Below, one piece after another: positions 54,021-63,565 of a stretch of 64,000 bases of DNA. This DNA comes from Ktedonobacteria bacterium brp13 (GTDB lineage: Bacteria; Chloroflexota; Ktedonobacteria; Ktedonobacterales; Ktedonobacteraceae). The stretch lies in contig AP024096.1 of NCBI GenBank assembly GCA_015099395.1, forward strand, positions 7,481,485-7,545,484. Direction: 5' to 3'. Made by a program: the position numbers and the translations under genes. Each line of letters begins with the position of its first letter. Positions within the stretch are counted from its first letter, which is position 1. The notes under the pieces were generated by a model. It made no database searches. It was given only the letters and a program-made list of their open reading frames with translations, and was not told where the DNA came from.

Positions 54021-55788
54021 TTTTTTTCTAGAATCGTAAAGGTTTCTTGACACAGCGTAAATGAATCACGCAAGGTACCATAAAAGATGGATATATTGAC
54101 AAGAGAGGTAATATAAGGAGGAAGAAAAGTAGCAGAAGGTGGAAAAAGCAAAGATGTCCCGAAACGAACGACGTCCTCCCGCACAACAGCAGCGACAACT
54201 CGAACCCCAGAGAAAAACCTGCGTCGCCTGTGAACAACCAATGTGGGTCGCCTATCATACCGAGCGAACCATCCTTACACTCCAAGGATTGTGCCAGATC
54301 CGGCTCGTGGTACGTCGATGTCGTAATCAGCAGTGTTCACGTTATCAGCAGCCCTATCGTCCAGAGGAAGAGGGGCGTTGGGCATTGCCGCATGGAGAGT
54401 GCGGACTGGATGTGATTGCATTGATAGGGACGTTGCGCTATCGAGAACACCGGAGCGTTCCTGAAATCCATCAGGAGCTGAAGGAGCGAGGGGTGCAGGT
54501 GTGCGAACGAACGGTTGAGCATGCAATGCACCGCTACGAAGAGTTGGTGACCGTGCACTTGCAGCGCCGGGAGCGTCTGCACCAGCAGATGGAGAAACAG
54601 GGACGAGCACTGTTGGCCATCGATGGCCTGCAACCAGATGTGGGGCATGAAGTCCTCTGGGTCATCCGCGAAGTCCTCTCAGGGGAAATTGTGCTGGCGC
54701 GAGCCTTACTCAGTTCGGCACACAAGGATTTGGCGGGGCTGCTGACCGAAGCAAAGGAACTGCTGGCCGTCCCGGTGAGTGGGATCATCTCCGATGGACA
54801 ACAGAGCATTCGCAAAGCCGTCGTCAGCGTGTTTCCCAGTATCCCCCATCAACTGTGCCATTTTCATTACCTACGGGAGGCGGCGAAACCGATCTATGAG
54901 GCCGACCGGCATGCGAAAAAAGAGTTGAAGAAAAAAGTGCGAGGCATCCGTGCCATTGAGCGAAGTCTGGAAGAAGAGGGTGGGGAAGGTGGGGAAGGTG
55001 GGGAAGGTGGGCAAGAAGCACCCGTCGTGCGTGATTATTGTTTGGCGGTACGCAGCGCGCTCACCGACGATGGGCATCCACCACTGTCGGCACCAGGGCT
55101 CACATTGCATGAGCGTCTCACGCAGATCAGCGCCTCGATTGATCGAGTCGCTGAAAAAAGGGGCTTCCCGTTCAGCTTGAGCGATTGCAACGACTGCTGA
55201 AAAAAGGGCTTCAAGGCACAGGAATCGATTGGGAAACGCTTGCCTGTGTGTATGGATGGGTTCACCGACTCGCCCACGTGCTTGATGATGCCAAAGAGAT
55301 GACCGTCGAAGAACGACAGCTCGGTTTTCAGGTCGTTTTATTGCATATGCAACAGCATGCAGCACAATTGCCAGGGAATTGGCCGCAAGCGATCGCCCAT
55401 TTTCTCAAGGTCACGCAGAGCTATGGCCCTCATCTCTTTTTCTGTTATCAGGTTCCTGATTTGCCACGCACCAACAATGATCTGGAACAAGCCTTTGGTC
55501 AGGTACGCTTCCATGAACGCAGAGCCACGGGACGAAAAGGTGCGCTCCCGGGACTGGTTGTGCATGGGGCGGTGCGTGTGCAGGCGGCTCTGGCTTCTCG
55601 CTTGCAGATCTTTACGGCTCAGCAACTCGTACCCCACGATGTTCAAGTCTGGCGGGACCTTCGCGCGCAGGTCTCGTTTCGGCAAGAGAGTCGCTGCAAG
55701 CAATCTCGCTTTCGCAGAGATCCCGCGACCTATCTTGCCGATCTTGAGGCCAAACTCATCAAGGAAAGTTTACGATCCTAGAAAAAAA
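54021..55788 (+). mobile_element. Insertion sequence with ~30-bp imperfect terminal repeats
   Basis: Left TTTTTTTCTAGAATCGTAAA and the reverse complement of the right end, TTTTTTTCTAGGATCGTAAA, match at all but one base, and similarity continues about 10 bases inward. The single transposase gene fills it. No target duplication was found, and the adjacent regulator fragment has lost its 5' part. Confidence 0.75.
54154..55781 (+). pseudogene. DDE transposase (Mutator-like), two frames
   Basis: Frame 1 (ATG 54154; GTG 54139 possible) carries a Cys-rich N-terminus (CVACEQPM...CRNQQCSRY), LLAIDGLQPDVGH (first Asp) and GIISDGQQSIRKAV...LCHFHYLREA (second Asp with the CxxH pattern of Mutator-like enzymes). 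It stops at CNDC near 55200. Frame 2 continues with LERLQRLLKKGLQGTGIDWE and DLPRTNNDLEQAFGQVR (Glu) to 55781. The shift lies in GAAAAAAGGGG at ~55155, a -1 slip site, so programmed frameshifting is possible. A GEGGEGGEGG tract (9-bp repeats) is inserted near residue 280. Confidence 0.8.
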
Positions 55789-56106
55789 GGCACACTGCTC
55801 CAAGCAAAAGATATCTCTGTCGATCTCGCGCAATATCGAGTCTGCTATAAAGGAAAGCCGCTTGAGTTACAACGACCGCTCCTTTTTGAGCTCCTCATCT
55901 ACTTTCTCCAGCATCCGGGAGAGACCCTCACACGTGAACATTTACTGGAACATGTCTGGGGGTATAGCAAAGAAAATATTCAAGCAAGCAATAAGCGGAC
56001 CGTCACTATCTATATTCATCTGCTGCGAGAAGCTTTAGACGATCTCAAAGAGGAACCAAGGGTGATTCAGACTGTGTATGGTTCTGGCTATCGCTTCCAA
56101 GGCTAG
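55789..56106 (+). pseudogene. OmpR-type DNA-binding domain fragment
   Basis: The frame reads GTLLQAKDISVDLAQYRVCY, then LFELLIYFLQHPGETLTREHLLEHVWGY, RTVTIYIHLLREAL and VIQTVYGSGYRFQG, a complete winged-helix Trans_reg_C domain. The receiver domain and start codon are missing; the insertion sequence ends immediately upstream. The gene was probably a response regulator truncated by the insertion. Confidence 0.85.
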
Positions 56107-56318
56107 CCTTGTATCACAACCATATGCGGCAAGTGAGAACTCAAACGATCATCGTAAAGGAACAGGAGAGGTGGAGTGTGTGGGTAGTGAGCCAAGTGAG
56201 CCAGTGCATGGACATCCCTATGCAGTCAAGGCGATGGTAGCAATGAGCATGCAATGGGCATACAGAGAATAGAGCATCGTACATTCTATGCATGACAATG
56301 AGTTCGTCCATCAGCCAT

Positions 56319-56347
56319 GCGATCGCATCAGTATACGTTGCGATCGC
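56319..56347. promoter_or_regulatory. Two GCGATCGC palindromes 21 bp apart
   Basis: GCGATCGC occurs at 56319-56326 and 56340-56347, each extended to an ATGCGATCGCAT-like or CGATCGCATG context. The spacing is two helical turns. It lies in the convergent gap between the regulator fragment and arsA. No function can be assigned. Confidence 0.35.
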
Positions 56348-56363
56348 ATGCATTAGGTATTAT

Positions 56364-58178
56364 TTACCGTTGAGGTTGTGTAAGCTGAAGGAGAGCAGCC
56401 TCGCCTACAGGAGCTTGAGCAGACCAGGGAATCAGCCAACAGTGTTGCGAAAGGTCATGTTGCACGTGTGCGATATGGGAGTGTTCAAGGGATGCTCGTT
56501 GAGACAGCAAGGCGTGTTGTGTTCCACTGGCTGAAAGGCTCGCGTTCACAATCCATCCATACGGCTGGATATCGGCGCGACGCAGATCGTTCTGCAGTCG
56601 TTCTGCTTCTTGCACTGGCGTTGATTCAGCAAGCGTCACCAGGAGCACTTTCGTATACTGAGGATCGCGTAAGCGTGGGAGCAGGGTCCGTACCTCTTCT
56701 GGAACCTGGCCCGTCGTGCGGGCAACTTCACGGTGATAGCTCTCAGCAGCATCAAGCAGTAACAAGGTATGACCCGTCGGTGCGGTATCAAGCACGACAA
56801 AGCCTTGCTCGGCTTCCTGGACCGTTCGTGCAAAGGCGCGAAACACGGCAATCTCCTCCGTGCAAGGTGAACGCAGGTCCTCTTCAAGCAGGGCACGGCC
56901 ATCGGCATCCAACGTTCCCGTTGCTGCGAGAACTTCCTGCGTATAGCGTTGCACTTCTGCGGTGGGATCAATACGATGCACGCTCAGTCCGGCTGGCAGA
57001 TCCCCCGCAAGCGTTTGTGTGAGATGGGCAGCGGGATCGGTTGTTGAGAGGTGCACACGATATCCCGCATGCGCGAGGGCAACCGCGAGAGCAGCGGCAA
57101 TCGTCGTTTTGCCCACACCACCCTTGCCCATGGTCATAATGACACCACGCTCTTGATGAGCAAATTGCTGTACCAGGTCATCAAGTGTGGGTAGCGCTTC
57201 GCCCATGGGCTGCGTCGCTTGCAGCGTTGGACGTTGATCATGCAGCGGTTGTGCTGACGACTGAGACGCCAGTGCACGGAGAGCCGCGATCCCGGTTAGA
57301 TTACTGGCGACCAGTGGCACCGAGACCAGAGCGATATCTTCAAACGTCTGAGGGAGCAGATGAAACGCTTCTTGCTGCCGCTCAGCCATGGCACGAGCAA
57401 TCGTATCAGTCGTGGAGGGTTGAAAGACGCCATTGAGGACCAGACGCTGATTGCGAATGCCAAGCGCCCGCAATTCCTCGCTTGCACGAGCGGCTTCCTG
57501 CAAGGTGCTTTGCTCCGCACGGCTTACCAGGACAACCGTTGTCTGCTGCGCATCAGCCAGGGCGTGCACTGTCGCACGGTATTGTTCTTGTTGATCTTCA
57601 AGGCCAGCTAATGGACCAAGACAGTTGGCCCCGTGACTGCTTGATTCAATAAAACCACTCCAGGCACTGGGAAGACGCAGCAAACGGAGTGTGTGGCCGG
57701 TAGGAGCCGTATCAAAAAGGATGGTTTCAAACTGCGCCATCAAGGATTGATCAGCCAACAAGCGAGTAAACTCATTGAAGGCTGCGATCTCAACGGTACA
57801 CGCACCCGATAACTGCTCTTCCATACTACGTACCGCAGCAGCAGGCAAAAGGCCTCGATAGGGTCCGACTACCCGTTCACGATATGCTTCCGCAGCCGCC
57901 TCAGGATCCAGGTTCATCAATGACAAACCAGCGATTCCGGGCACAGGCGTTGCAGTGGAACCTGCCTGCATGGTAAAGACATCATTTAAATTGGAAGCAG
58001 GGTCGGTACTGACCAGTAACACACGCTTTCCCGTTTCAGCCAGATGTAGCGCAATGGTACTGGCAATCGTCGTTTTGCCTACACCACCTTTGCCTGTAAA
58101 AAAGAGGAAGCGGCCAGGCCACGCTGACCAGTTCATAGCAGGGATATCAGTTAGTGGGCGTTTATAGTGCAGCGACAT
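56364..58178 (-). CDS. arsA: Arsenite-transporting ATPase ArsA
   Basis: The 604-residue protein has the duplicated ATPase layout of full-length ArsA. P-loops are GKGGVGKT at 29-36 and 351-358. Signature DTAPTGHTLRLL and DTAPTGHTLLLL sequences occur in each half. The three metalloid-binding cysteines are in LSGACTVEIAAF (Cys127), GANCLGPLAGLE (Cys186) and RSPCTEEIAVF, as in the E. coli plasmid enzyme. ArsA drives the ArsB pump with ATP. It is the last gene of arsR-arsD-arsA; no arsB or acr3 follows in this window. Confidence 0.96.
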   Translation of the reverse strand: MSLHYKRPLTDIPAMNWSAWPGRFLFFTGKGGVGKTTIASTIALHLAETGKRVLLVSTDPASNLNDVFTMQAGSTATPVPGIAGLSLMNLDPEAAAEAYRERVVGPYRGLLPAAAVRSMEEQLSGACTVEIAAFNEFTRLLADQSLMAQFETILFDTAPTGHTLRLLRLPSAWSGFIESSSHGANCLGPLAGLEDQQEQYRATVHALADAQQTTVVLVSRAEQSTLQEAARASEELRALGIRNQRLVLNGVFQPSTTDTIARAMAERQQEAFHLLPQTFEDIALVSVPLVASNLTGIAALRALASQSSAQPLHDQRPTLQATQPMGEALPTLDDLVQQFAHQERGVIMTMGKGGVGKTTIAAALAVALAHAGYRVHLSTTDPAAHLTQTLAGDLPAGLSVHRIDPTAEVQRYTQEVLAATGTLDADGRALLEEDLRSPCTEEIAVFRAFARTVQEAEQGFVVLDTAPTGHTLLLLDAAESYHREVARTTGQVPEEVRTLLPRLRDPQYTKVLLVTLAESTPVQEAERLQNDLRRADIQPYGWIVNASLSASGTQHALLSQRASLEHSHIAHVQHDLSQHCWLIPWSAQAPVGEAALLQLTQPQR

Positions 58179-58254
58179 AGCGGTCCTTTCGGGTTATGAT
58201 CAGGGGATGAAAAGAGAAAGCCAGTGAACGGAGCCGCTCACTGGCGAAAAACCA

Positions 58255-58656
58255 TTAGCAGCAATTGGAATCTGGTCCGCAACAACTGCTTGTAGAGGGG
58301 GCTTGTGGCTTTACCTGCGATCGCTCTTTCGCGTCAGCCAAAGCCTGCGCGAGCTCCTCACGAGAGGGATACTGTCCATAGACAAGAATCTCGTCATTGA
58401 CAAGGATAATAGGTAGCGCCTTCTCATCAAAGGCCTGGAGTAGGCCGGCTACTTTCTTATTCTGAAGAAAAGCATCCGGTTGCTGGGAAAGATTGTAGCG
58501 CTGCACGCGTACCTGCTGGGTCTCCAGCCATTGTAGATCCGCCGCAAATTGCACCAGTTGCGTATCCACGCTGGGTCCACAGACACCGGTTGAACAACAC
58601 ATCGCTGGATCATACACACGCACGGTCATCGTTTTCGTCGGTTGTATTTGTAACAT
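58255..58656 (-). CDS. arsD: Arsenite metallochaperone ArsD
   Basis: The 133-residue protein has vicinal Cys20-Cys21 and Cys26 in the YDPAMCCSTGVCGP motif that carries arsenite to ArsA, and a second Cys-rich C-terminus (SSCCGPDSNCC). The core LQWLETQQVRVQRYNLSQQP and LPIILVNDEILVYGQYP matches ArsD. ArsD also represses the operon weakly in known systems. AAGGAGAACACTTC precedes ATG 58656. It lies 76 bases upstream of arsA. Confidence 0.95.
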   Translation of the reverse strand: MLQIQPTKTMTVRVYDPAMCCSTGVCGPSVDTQLVQFAADLQWLETQQVRVQRYNLSQQPDAFLQNKKVAGLLQAFDEKALPIILVNDEILVYGQYPSREELAQALADAKERSQVKPQAPSTSSCCGPDSNCC

Positions 58657-58682
58657 GAAGTGTTCTCCTTCGTCGCTTTATA

Positions 58683-58699
58683 GTCTATCGCCGATAGAC
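58683..58699. promoter_or_regulatory. ArsR-type operator candidate between arsR and arsD
   Basis: GTCTATCGCCGATAGAC has two 8-bp inverted arms around one base. It lies 27 bases before the arsD start, so arsDA may have its own regulated promoter. Confidence 0.5.
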
Positions 58700-58724
58700 G
58701 ATGATGCAGGCCAAAAAGCGCGGC

Positions 58725-59045
58725 TTAGAGCTGCGCCACAAGCTGCTTAAACTGAGAGAGTTTTTCGCGATTGAGATAGTAGCAGGTCCGGGGGCCGTCG
58801 ATCTCTCCGAGAATGAGTTCTGCATCTTTGAGCACCTTGAGATGTTGACTCACTGTCGATTGAGCCAGTGGCAATATATTCACGATATCACCACACATAC
58901 AAGCTGCATCAAGCGTTTCTAAAAATTGCAGAATCTGTATACGAACCGGATGCCCCAGTGCTTTGCACAGACGAGCAAGTTCAGTGCTCTGTGATGGCAC
59001 ATGTACCTGAATACGTTGTTCTTTTTGCAATAATTGGTTGTCCAT
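58725..59045 (-). CDS. arsR: ArsR-family metalloregulator
   Basis: The 106-residue winged-helix protein has LCKALGHPVRIQILQFLE, the metal-binding Cys pair in AACMCGDIV (Cys49, Cys51), and the recognition helix AQSTVSQHLKVLKDAELI. Arsenite binding to the cysteines would release it from DNA. GAAAGGGGGCTT precedes ATG 59045. The palindrome at 59058-59073 is the likely autoregulatory site. Confidence 0.95.
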   Translation of the reverse strand: MDNQLLQKEQRIQVHVPSQSTELARLCKALGHPVRIQILQFLETLDAACMCGDIVNILPLAQSTVSQHLKVLKDAELILGEIDGPRTCYYLNREKLSQFKQLVAQL

Positions 59046-59057
59046 AAGCCCCCTTTC

Positions 59058-59073
59058 ATCGTAACCTTACGAT
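59058..59073. promoter_or_regulatory. Operator candidate upstream of arsR
   Basis: ATCGTAACCTTACGAT has perfect 7-bp arms and is followed by GATAATATCG. It lies 13 bases from the arsR start, within reach of the promoter, and has the ATCGTA core expected for ArsR sites. Confidence 0.55.
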
Positions 59074-59674
59074 AATATCGTAGCAGGTGATGAAGGAGAT
59101 GTCAACCCTTGTACTCTTGCTTGATTCTATTTTTTATCTCTATAGTGAGATACTCAATCTTTCTCCTACTCAAAAGCACAGCAATAAGCAATCGCTTGAG
59201 AAGAAGAATCATGTCTGTCTCATCCTAAAACACAGCCCTCCTTTGCGGTACATCTGACGGCTCTACTGACTGCTTGAAGAATCAATAGCCGTCAACCAGG
59301 CATGAAATGTATCATCGTATCTTCTTGTGGTAGCGAGGGATATTCAGCGTGATAAGGATGTTGTGTGTATTATGCTATCCAGACGGGGGGTAGCAGGATC
59401 TTGTAAACCAGATCCGAAGTTGCTGTTCAATTGTATCATGAACTTGGCGGAAGGCGTTCAAACGCTCTTCGTCCGTTCCATAGACTACTGTGGGATCAGA
59501 GAAGCAGTGGCTAGGAACTGCTCCCCGTCCCCTATTATCACACATCTCCTGGTTTGTGCGCACAGAAATAATCTTGTAGCAATTCAGTCCCGAAAGTTGT
59601 CCTCCCTCCAAACTTCCCTATTAATATGCTTTATAATTGTTGTAAATTCTCTACATTCATATAAAGAAGAAACT
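59074..59674. other. Divergent intergenic region between arsR and the kinase
   Basis: TATAAT at 59632-59637 lies ~40 bases before the kinase start but without a good -35 box. The kinase frame is open further upstream (to 59327) but has no ribosome site there. Nothing else is recognised. Confidence 0.45.
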
Positions 59675-60790
59675 ATGCAGACACAAGAACTTATTCATGC
59701 AACAATAGAACACTATAAGATTGAGCGACACCTGGCGCGGGGTGGGATGGCGGATGTCTTTCTCGCACGAGACCTGCAACAACCAGAGAGGACAGTGGCC
59801 ATTAAAGTGGTACGACAGGGTTTGGGAGAGCAAAGCGAACGTTTCCTACGCGAGGCGCAGGCGATGACGTCACTGCACCATCCACATATCTTACCGGTGC
59901 TCGGTTCTGGCTCATATGCAGCTTGGCACTATATGTTCATGCCGTATGCAGCCGGTGGCTCGCTACGTGAGTTGACGGGGCAAGGTCCCTTGAGCATAGA
60001 GCACACTATAACACTGCTAGAACAGATCGTTGGGGCTATTCAGTACGCGCATGACCGTGGCATTTTGCACCGTGATATCAAAGCCTCGAACGTCTTACTA
60101 TGCAATGCTCACTACGCCTACCTGGCCGATTTTGGATTGGTCAAGAGTCCTACCGATGACTATAGCCTGACGCGCACTGGTTTTGTGTTGGGTACGCCGG
60201 AATACATGGCTCCCGAGCTCCTGGACAACGAAGCAACCACACAGAGCGATGTCTACGCGCTCGGTGTCTTGCTCTACCTGATGCTGACAGGCACCCTTCC
60301 ATTCAAAGCTACAACCCCAATGGGGGTCATGATCAAACATATGCAGGAGCTACCACCCCAAGCAACCATAATCAACCCAGCACTACCACCAGCGATCGAC
60401 ACGGTTCTGGCCCATGCCTTGATGAAGGACCCGTCCCAGCGCACCCCGTCCGCATCTATGCTGCTGCAAGAGCTTCGAATCGCCCTCGATGCAAATGAAC
60501 GTACTGAGCGTGTTCCGGTCGTGCAAACCAGGCCAGGCATTGCTCCTGCCCAACATGTAGGGATGCAAGCCGACGGCAACCCCAAAAAGCTACTGCTTGT
60601 TACACTGCTTGTCGTCCTGTGTGTGGGACTCCTCCTGGTCTTTGCGTTCTCGCAATCACCAACGTCAACGACGACACCCGCTCCGATACCGCAGGCCACC
60701 TCAACCTATCCAAATGCAATGCCATCATCTACGCCGTTGGAGCATCCACTCAAACAACCACATGGCTCCGAGAAGAAGCATCATGGCTAG
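59675..60790 (+). CDS. Membrane-anchored Ser/Thr protein kinase (PknB-like)
   Basis: ATG 59675 (AAAGAAGAAACT upstream) gives 371 residues. Kinase motifs: ARGGMADVFLARD (glycine loop), VAIKVV (Lys), HRDIKASNVLL (catalytic loop), LADFGLVK (DFG), GTPEYMAPE and DVYALGVLLYLMLTG. The kinase domain covers ~14-275. A juxtamembrane linker leads to one membrane segment (LLLVTLLVVLCVGLLLVFAF, ~312-331) and a short Pro/Thr-rich extracellular tail without PASTA domains. It could be the partner of the PP2C phosphatase at 26.5 kb. Confidence 0.95.
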   Translation: MQTQELIHATIEHYKIERHLARGGMADVFLARDLQQPERTVAIKVVRQGLGEQSERFLREAQAMTSLHHPHILPVLGSGSYAAWHYMFMPYAAGGSLRELTGQGPLSIEHTITLLEQIVGAIQYAHDRGILHRDIKASNVLLCNAHYAYLADFGLVKSPTDDYSLTRTGFVLGTPEYMAPELLDNEATTQSDVYALGVLLYLMLTGTLPFKATTPMGVMIKHMQELPPQATIINPALPPAIDTVLAHALMKDPSQRTPSASMLLQELRIALDANERTERVPVVQTRPGIAPAQHVGMQADGNPKKLLLVTLLVVLCVGLLLVFAFSQSPTSTTTPAPIPQATSTYPNAMPSSTPLEHPLKQPHGSEKKHHG

Positions 60791-60880
60791 AGTGGCGATG
60801 ATTAGACACGATGCTATTAGGCACTCATCTGTGTGGAAATAAAGTAAAACCCGCTTGAGAAGGGGAGATTCTGTCTATCT

Positions 60881-60907
60881 CACCTCAAAACTGGCAATTT
60901 TGAGGTG
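60881..60907 (+). terminator. Hairpin after the kinase gene
   Basis: CACCTCAAAA and TTTTGAGGTG form a perfect 10-bp stem with a 7-base loop. Its A/T base could act as a terminator in either direction. Confidence 0.5.
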
Positions 60908-60952
60908 TATATAGTGAATATACGGACGGGCATTCCATGCCAATGGACGAGA

Positions 60953-60982
60953 CTTCTAGGCACCTTTTTCGGTACCTAGAAG
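60953..60982. terminator. Hairpin between convergent genes
   Basis: CTTCTAGG-ACC and GGT-CCTAGAAG pair with one mismatch around TTTTTC. It sits 35 bases from the end of the minus-strand gene at 61018. Confidence 0.5.
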
Positions 60983-61017
60983 CATTGAACATCTTCATAG
61001 GTTGATCCCTCAATCTT

Positions 61018-61290
61018 CTATGGGGCCTCACGCATCTCTTCTCGGCTATAGGGAAAATCAGGTGAAAAAGGATACTCTGTAAGAAGAAAATCCTCCATCA
61101 TGATGAGATCGTATTTGTCAGGAAAACGATAAAGTGGAGGTGGAGAATGTTTAAAGACCATATAAGCAAACTCTAAGAGTGCCTGTTTGGGTTTCAATGG
61201 CTTCGTCTTGCATGCTCTCCAAGCTTCAAGGAGAAGCAGCTCTATCGTTTGAATTTGCGGAATGTATTGTTGTGTTAGTTGATATTGCAT
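61018..61290 (-). CDS. Small hypothetical protein
   Basis: ATG 61290 follows ATCGAGGTATGGC, giving 90 residues. The product is helical at first (QIQTIELLLLEAWRACKTK) and ends YRFPDKYDLIMMEDFLLTEYP. An upstream in-frame start would add 36 residues but has no ribosome site. No family recognised. The 61,291-61,599 gap holds no other gene. Confidence 0.55.
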   Translation of the reverse strand: MQYQLTQQYIPQIQTIELLLLEAWRACKTKPLKPKQALLEFAYMVFKHSPPPLYRFPDKYDLIMMEDFLLTEYPFSPDFPYSREEMREAP

Positions 61291-61599
61291 GCCATACCTC
61301 GATTTTAGCGAGCATCTTTCCTGGGGACAGTATAGTTGTTGAGTGCAATCTGCCCGCACTGCCTCACGGGAAATCGTACCCGATGGTGTGCTGCTCACGC
61401 CCTTTTTCCTCGAATGTATTGTCTCCTAAAGGAAGGCCTCTGCCTGCTTCGCACGTGTTCTGAAAATGTCCAGCTGGCTTGTTCCCCTTGCTCTGAGGAG
61501 TACGATTTCCCATGATGCAATGCGGCTTTATATTGTAAGGGTAAAACAAAACACCCTATATATTTGCAATTTTGTTTGGTTTTCACTTACCTGGTTTTA

Positions 61600-63555
61600 T
61601 CATATTAGTGCTTTTCCATCATCATGCCAATTTACTCTAGTAACTTGTTCAAATTTGGGGTCGTCTAGCTTAGCATGATCTAATAAAATCACCTGAATAT
61701 TGTCTTCTAGTTCATTTACTGTTTCAAAGATCATATTGTAAATTCTTCTAACTGCTTCCCAATCTGTTCTACGCTCCTCAAGAAGGTTTGTACCAGTATT
61801 TATCTTTTCCTCAGGAAAATATATTTGGCTAGGTTGATCAACAAATAGAAAAGCAGGAACAGGGCTATTCACTTGTTGAAAAAAAGCATGGAGAGCGAAA
61901 AGAGCGCACAAATGGTATCCTACCCAATTCTCACCACTACCGATTTCAGAAAGTCTTTCTGGCTTACCAGTTGGAGAATTTCTTATAACCGTAAGCCTAT
62001 TAATATCTAATCTAAGTCCTGCATCAGGGCTCTCTAACCTTAAACGTTTGCTAAAATTTGTCATTTTTTGAGCAATGATATCTAAAGCTGTCTGTAGCCT
62101 TTCATCAACATCTAGATCCTGCAGTAGCTCTTCCAATTGGGAAACCTGCAGACGAGCTTCTTTTTCTCTTCGTTCATACTCTACAATACTCTGTGATATT
62201 TCAGGAACACGGTTTAAATAAAAATGAATAGCTCCTAAAAGTCTTTGCTGTTCTACCCATAATGTTTTATTATCTCCTGTAGATACAACATTTTGAGTTT
62301 TATAGAGTTCGGATATTTCAGCTTCAATATGTGCTAATTCAGTACGAAGATCAAAAATTTTGTCACGGATTTTTTTTGTTTGGGCATTTAGAGCAGGGCT
62401 AGCAGTGTTTACTTCTTCAATTTGTTTGCGTAATTCATTGTTAACTTTTTGTAAATGTTTGATACTCGGCAATTTTTGATCTACTGCTTGGTTACACAGT
62501 GGACATGTAAGTCCTTGTTTCTCATTATCTTGAAATAAACTGATCACTTTTAGCCTTCCAGATTGATATTTTAGAGTGGAAGCAAATTGACTAGCTTCTT
62601 CTGATAATTCTTCAACGCTAGTTAACTGACGGCGATATGACATAATTTCACCACGCACACTTCGAGATCTTTGTTGAAGATTTGTAATTAAATTTGTATG
62701 CTCAGCAGTTGGAACTTCTGGGTTTTCTTCTTGGATTTCTATTTCGAGAAGAGATGCAAGATAACGACGAATATATACTAAATCTGCTTGGTAATTAGGA
62801 GGATTTTTTGTCATTCCAAGCCCTATTGCTTGATCTAATAACGAATGTGCAACACTAACCCCTTCGCTTGATAAGTTCTGGCTTTCCCTTAATAATCTTT
62901 CTGCTTGGCGATGAACACGTTGCGCATAATCTAAATCACTCTTGGTTTTAAAGTACTCTGCGGTAATCGCTCCTAAAAGATAAGGCAAAATACGTGTTAA
63001 TCTTTGTCTTTGTTCTCTATGACCTTCTTGGTCTGTCTTGTAAAAAAGTATGTCTTTATTTGCAATAACATTTTGAGGTTGAAATAAAAATGGTGTGGTA
63101 TTGCGAGCAGTAGGAGGCTCTGTATAACCAGTATCATATATAGATTTAGCCAGGGAAAAATCCATCATTCCTAAACGTCGTGACAATTCTTCTATTACGT
63201 TTTTTCGACTACTACTTACTTTTTTCAAATCCTCTAAATTTGGTATTGTTACTTCCTGCGCAATTCTGATATGCATCGTTGTTGTACTGATTTTTTCTTT
63301 GGGTTCTTTTCGAGCTAAAAATATTTGTTCACCATCTGTTTGTATCAAAATAGCATACCATTGAGCAAACTCCCGGATAATACCTACCGGTATTTCACAA
63401 TTTTTTGATCCAAGGCAGTAGTCAACAATTGGAATGAGAGCAGATTTACCAGTTTGGCTTTTTCCTGTGATTATATTCACTCCAGGCTCTAGAGGAACTG
63501 TTCTAACATCATTGTTTAATCCGTAAATAATAATGCGTTTTATATACCAATTCAT
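61600..63555 (-). CDS. DUF3732 SMC-like ATPase of an ABC-three-component-type system
   Basis: ATG 63555 follows AAGGAGAAGCAT and gives 651 residues. Walker A is ITGKSQTGKSALIPIVDYCL near 30-49. Long coiled coils flank a zinc-hook-like CPLC (GLTCPLCNQAVDQ). The C-terminal ABC signature and Walker B are SEIGSGENWVGYHL and PAFLFVDQPSQIYFP, the DUF3732 hallmark. Such ATPases are the core of predicted ABC-three-component conflict systems. The DNA is clearly more AT-rich than its neighbours, a sign of transfer. The partner gene ends 10 bases upstream. Confidence 0.9.
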   Translation of the reverse strand: MNWYIKRIIIYGLNNDVRTVPLEPGVNIITGKSQTGKSALIPIVDYCLGSKNCEIPVGIIREFAQWYAILIQTDGEQIFLARKEPKEKISTTTMHIRIAQEVTIPNLEDLKKVSSSRKNVIEELSRRLGMMDFSLAKSIYDTGYTEPPTARNTTPFLFQPQNVIANKDILFYKTDQEGHREQRQRLTRILPYLLGAITAEYFKTKSDLDYAQRVHRQAERLLRESQNLSSEGVSVAHSLLDQAIGLGMTKNPPNYQADLVYIRRYLASLLEIEIQEENPEVPTAEHTNLITNLQQRSRSVRGEIMSYRRQLTSVEELSEEASQFASTLKYQSGRLKVISLFQDNEKQGLTCPLCNQAVDQKLPSIKHLQKVNNELRKQIEEVNTASPALNAQTKKIRDKIFDLRTELAHIEAEISELYKTQNVVSTGDNKTLWVEQQRLLGAIHFYLNRVPEISQSIVEYERREKEARLQVSQLEELLQDLDVDERLQTALDIIAQKMTNFSKRLRLESPDAGLRLDINRLTVIRNSPTGKPERLSEIGSGENWVGYHLCALFALHAFFQQVNSPVPAFLFVDQPSQIYFPEEKINTGTNLLEERRTDWEAVRRIYNMIFETVNELEDNIQVILLDHAKLDDPKFEQVTRVNWHDDGKALI

Positions 63556-63565
63556 ATGCTTCTCC

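Noticed and set aside
55357..55788. First half of a 249-codon frame ending in the OmpR domain
   Set aside because: This part is an out-of-frame reading of the transposase; only the portion after the insertion sequence is meaningful.
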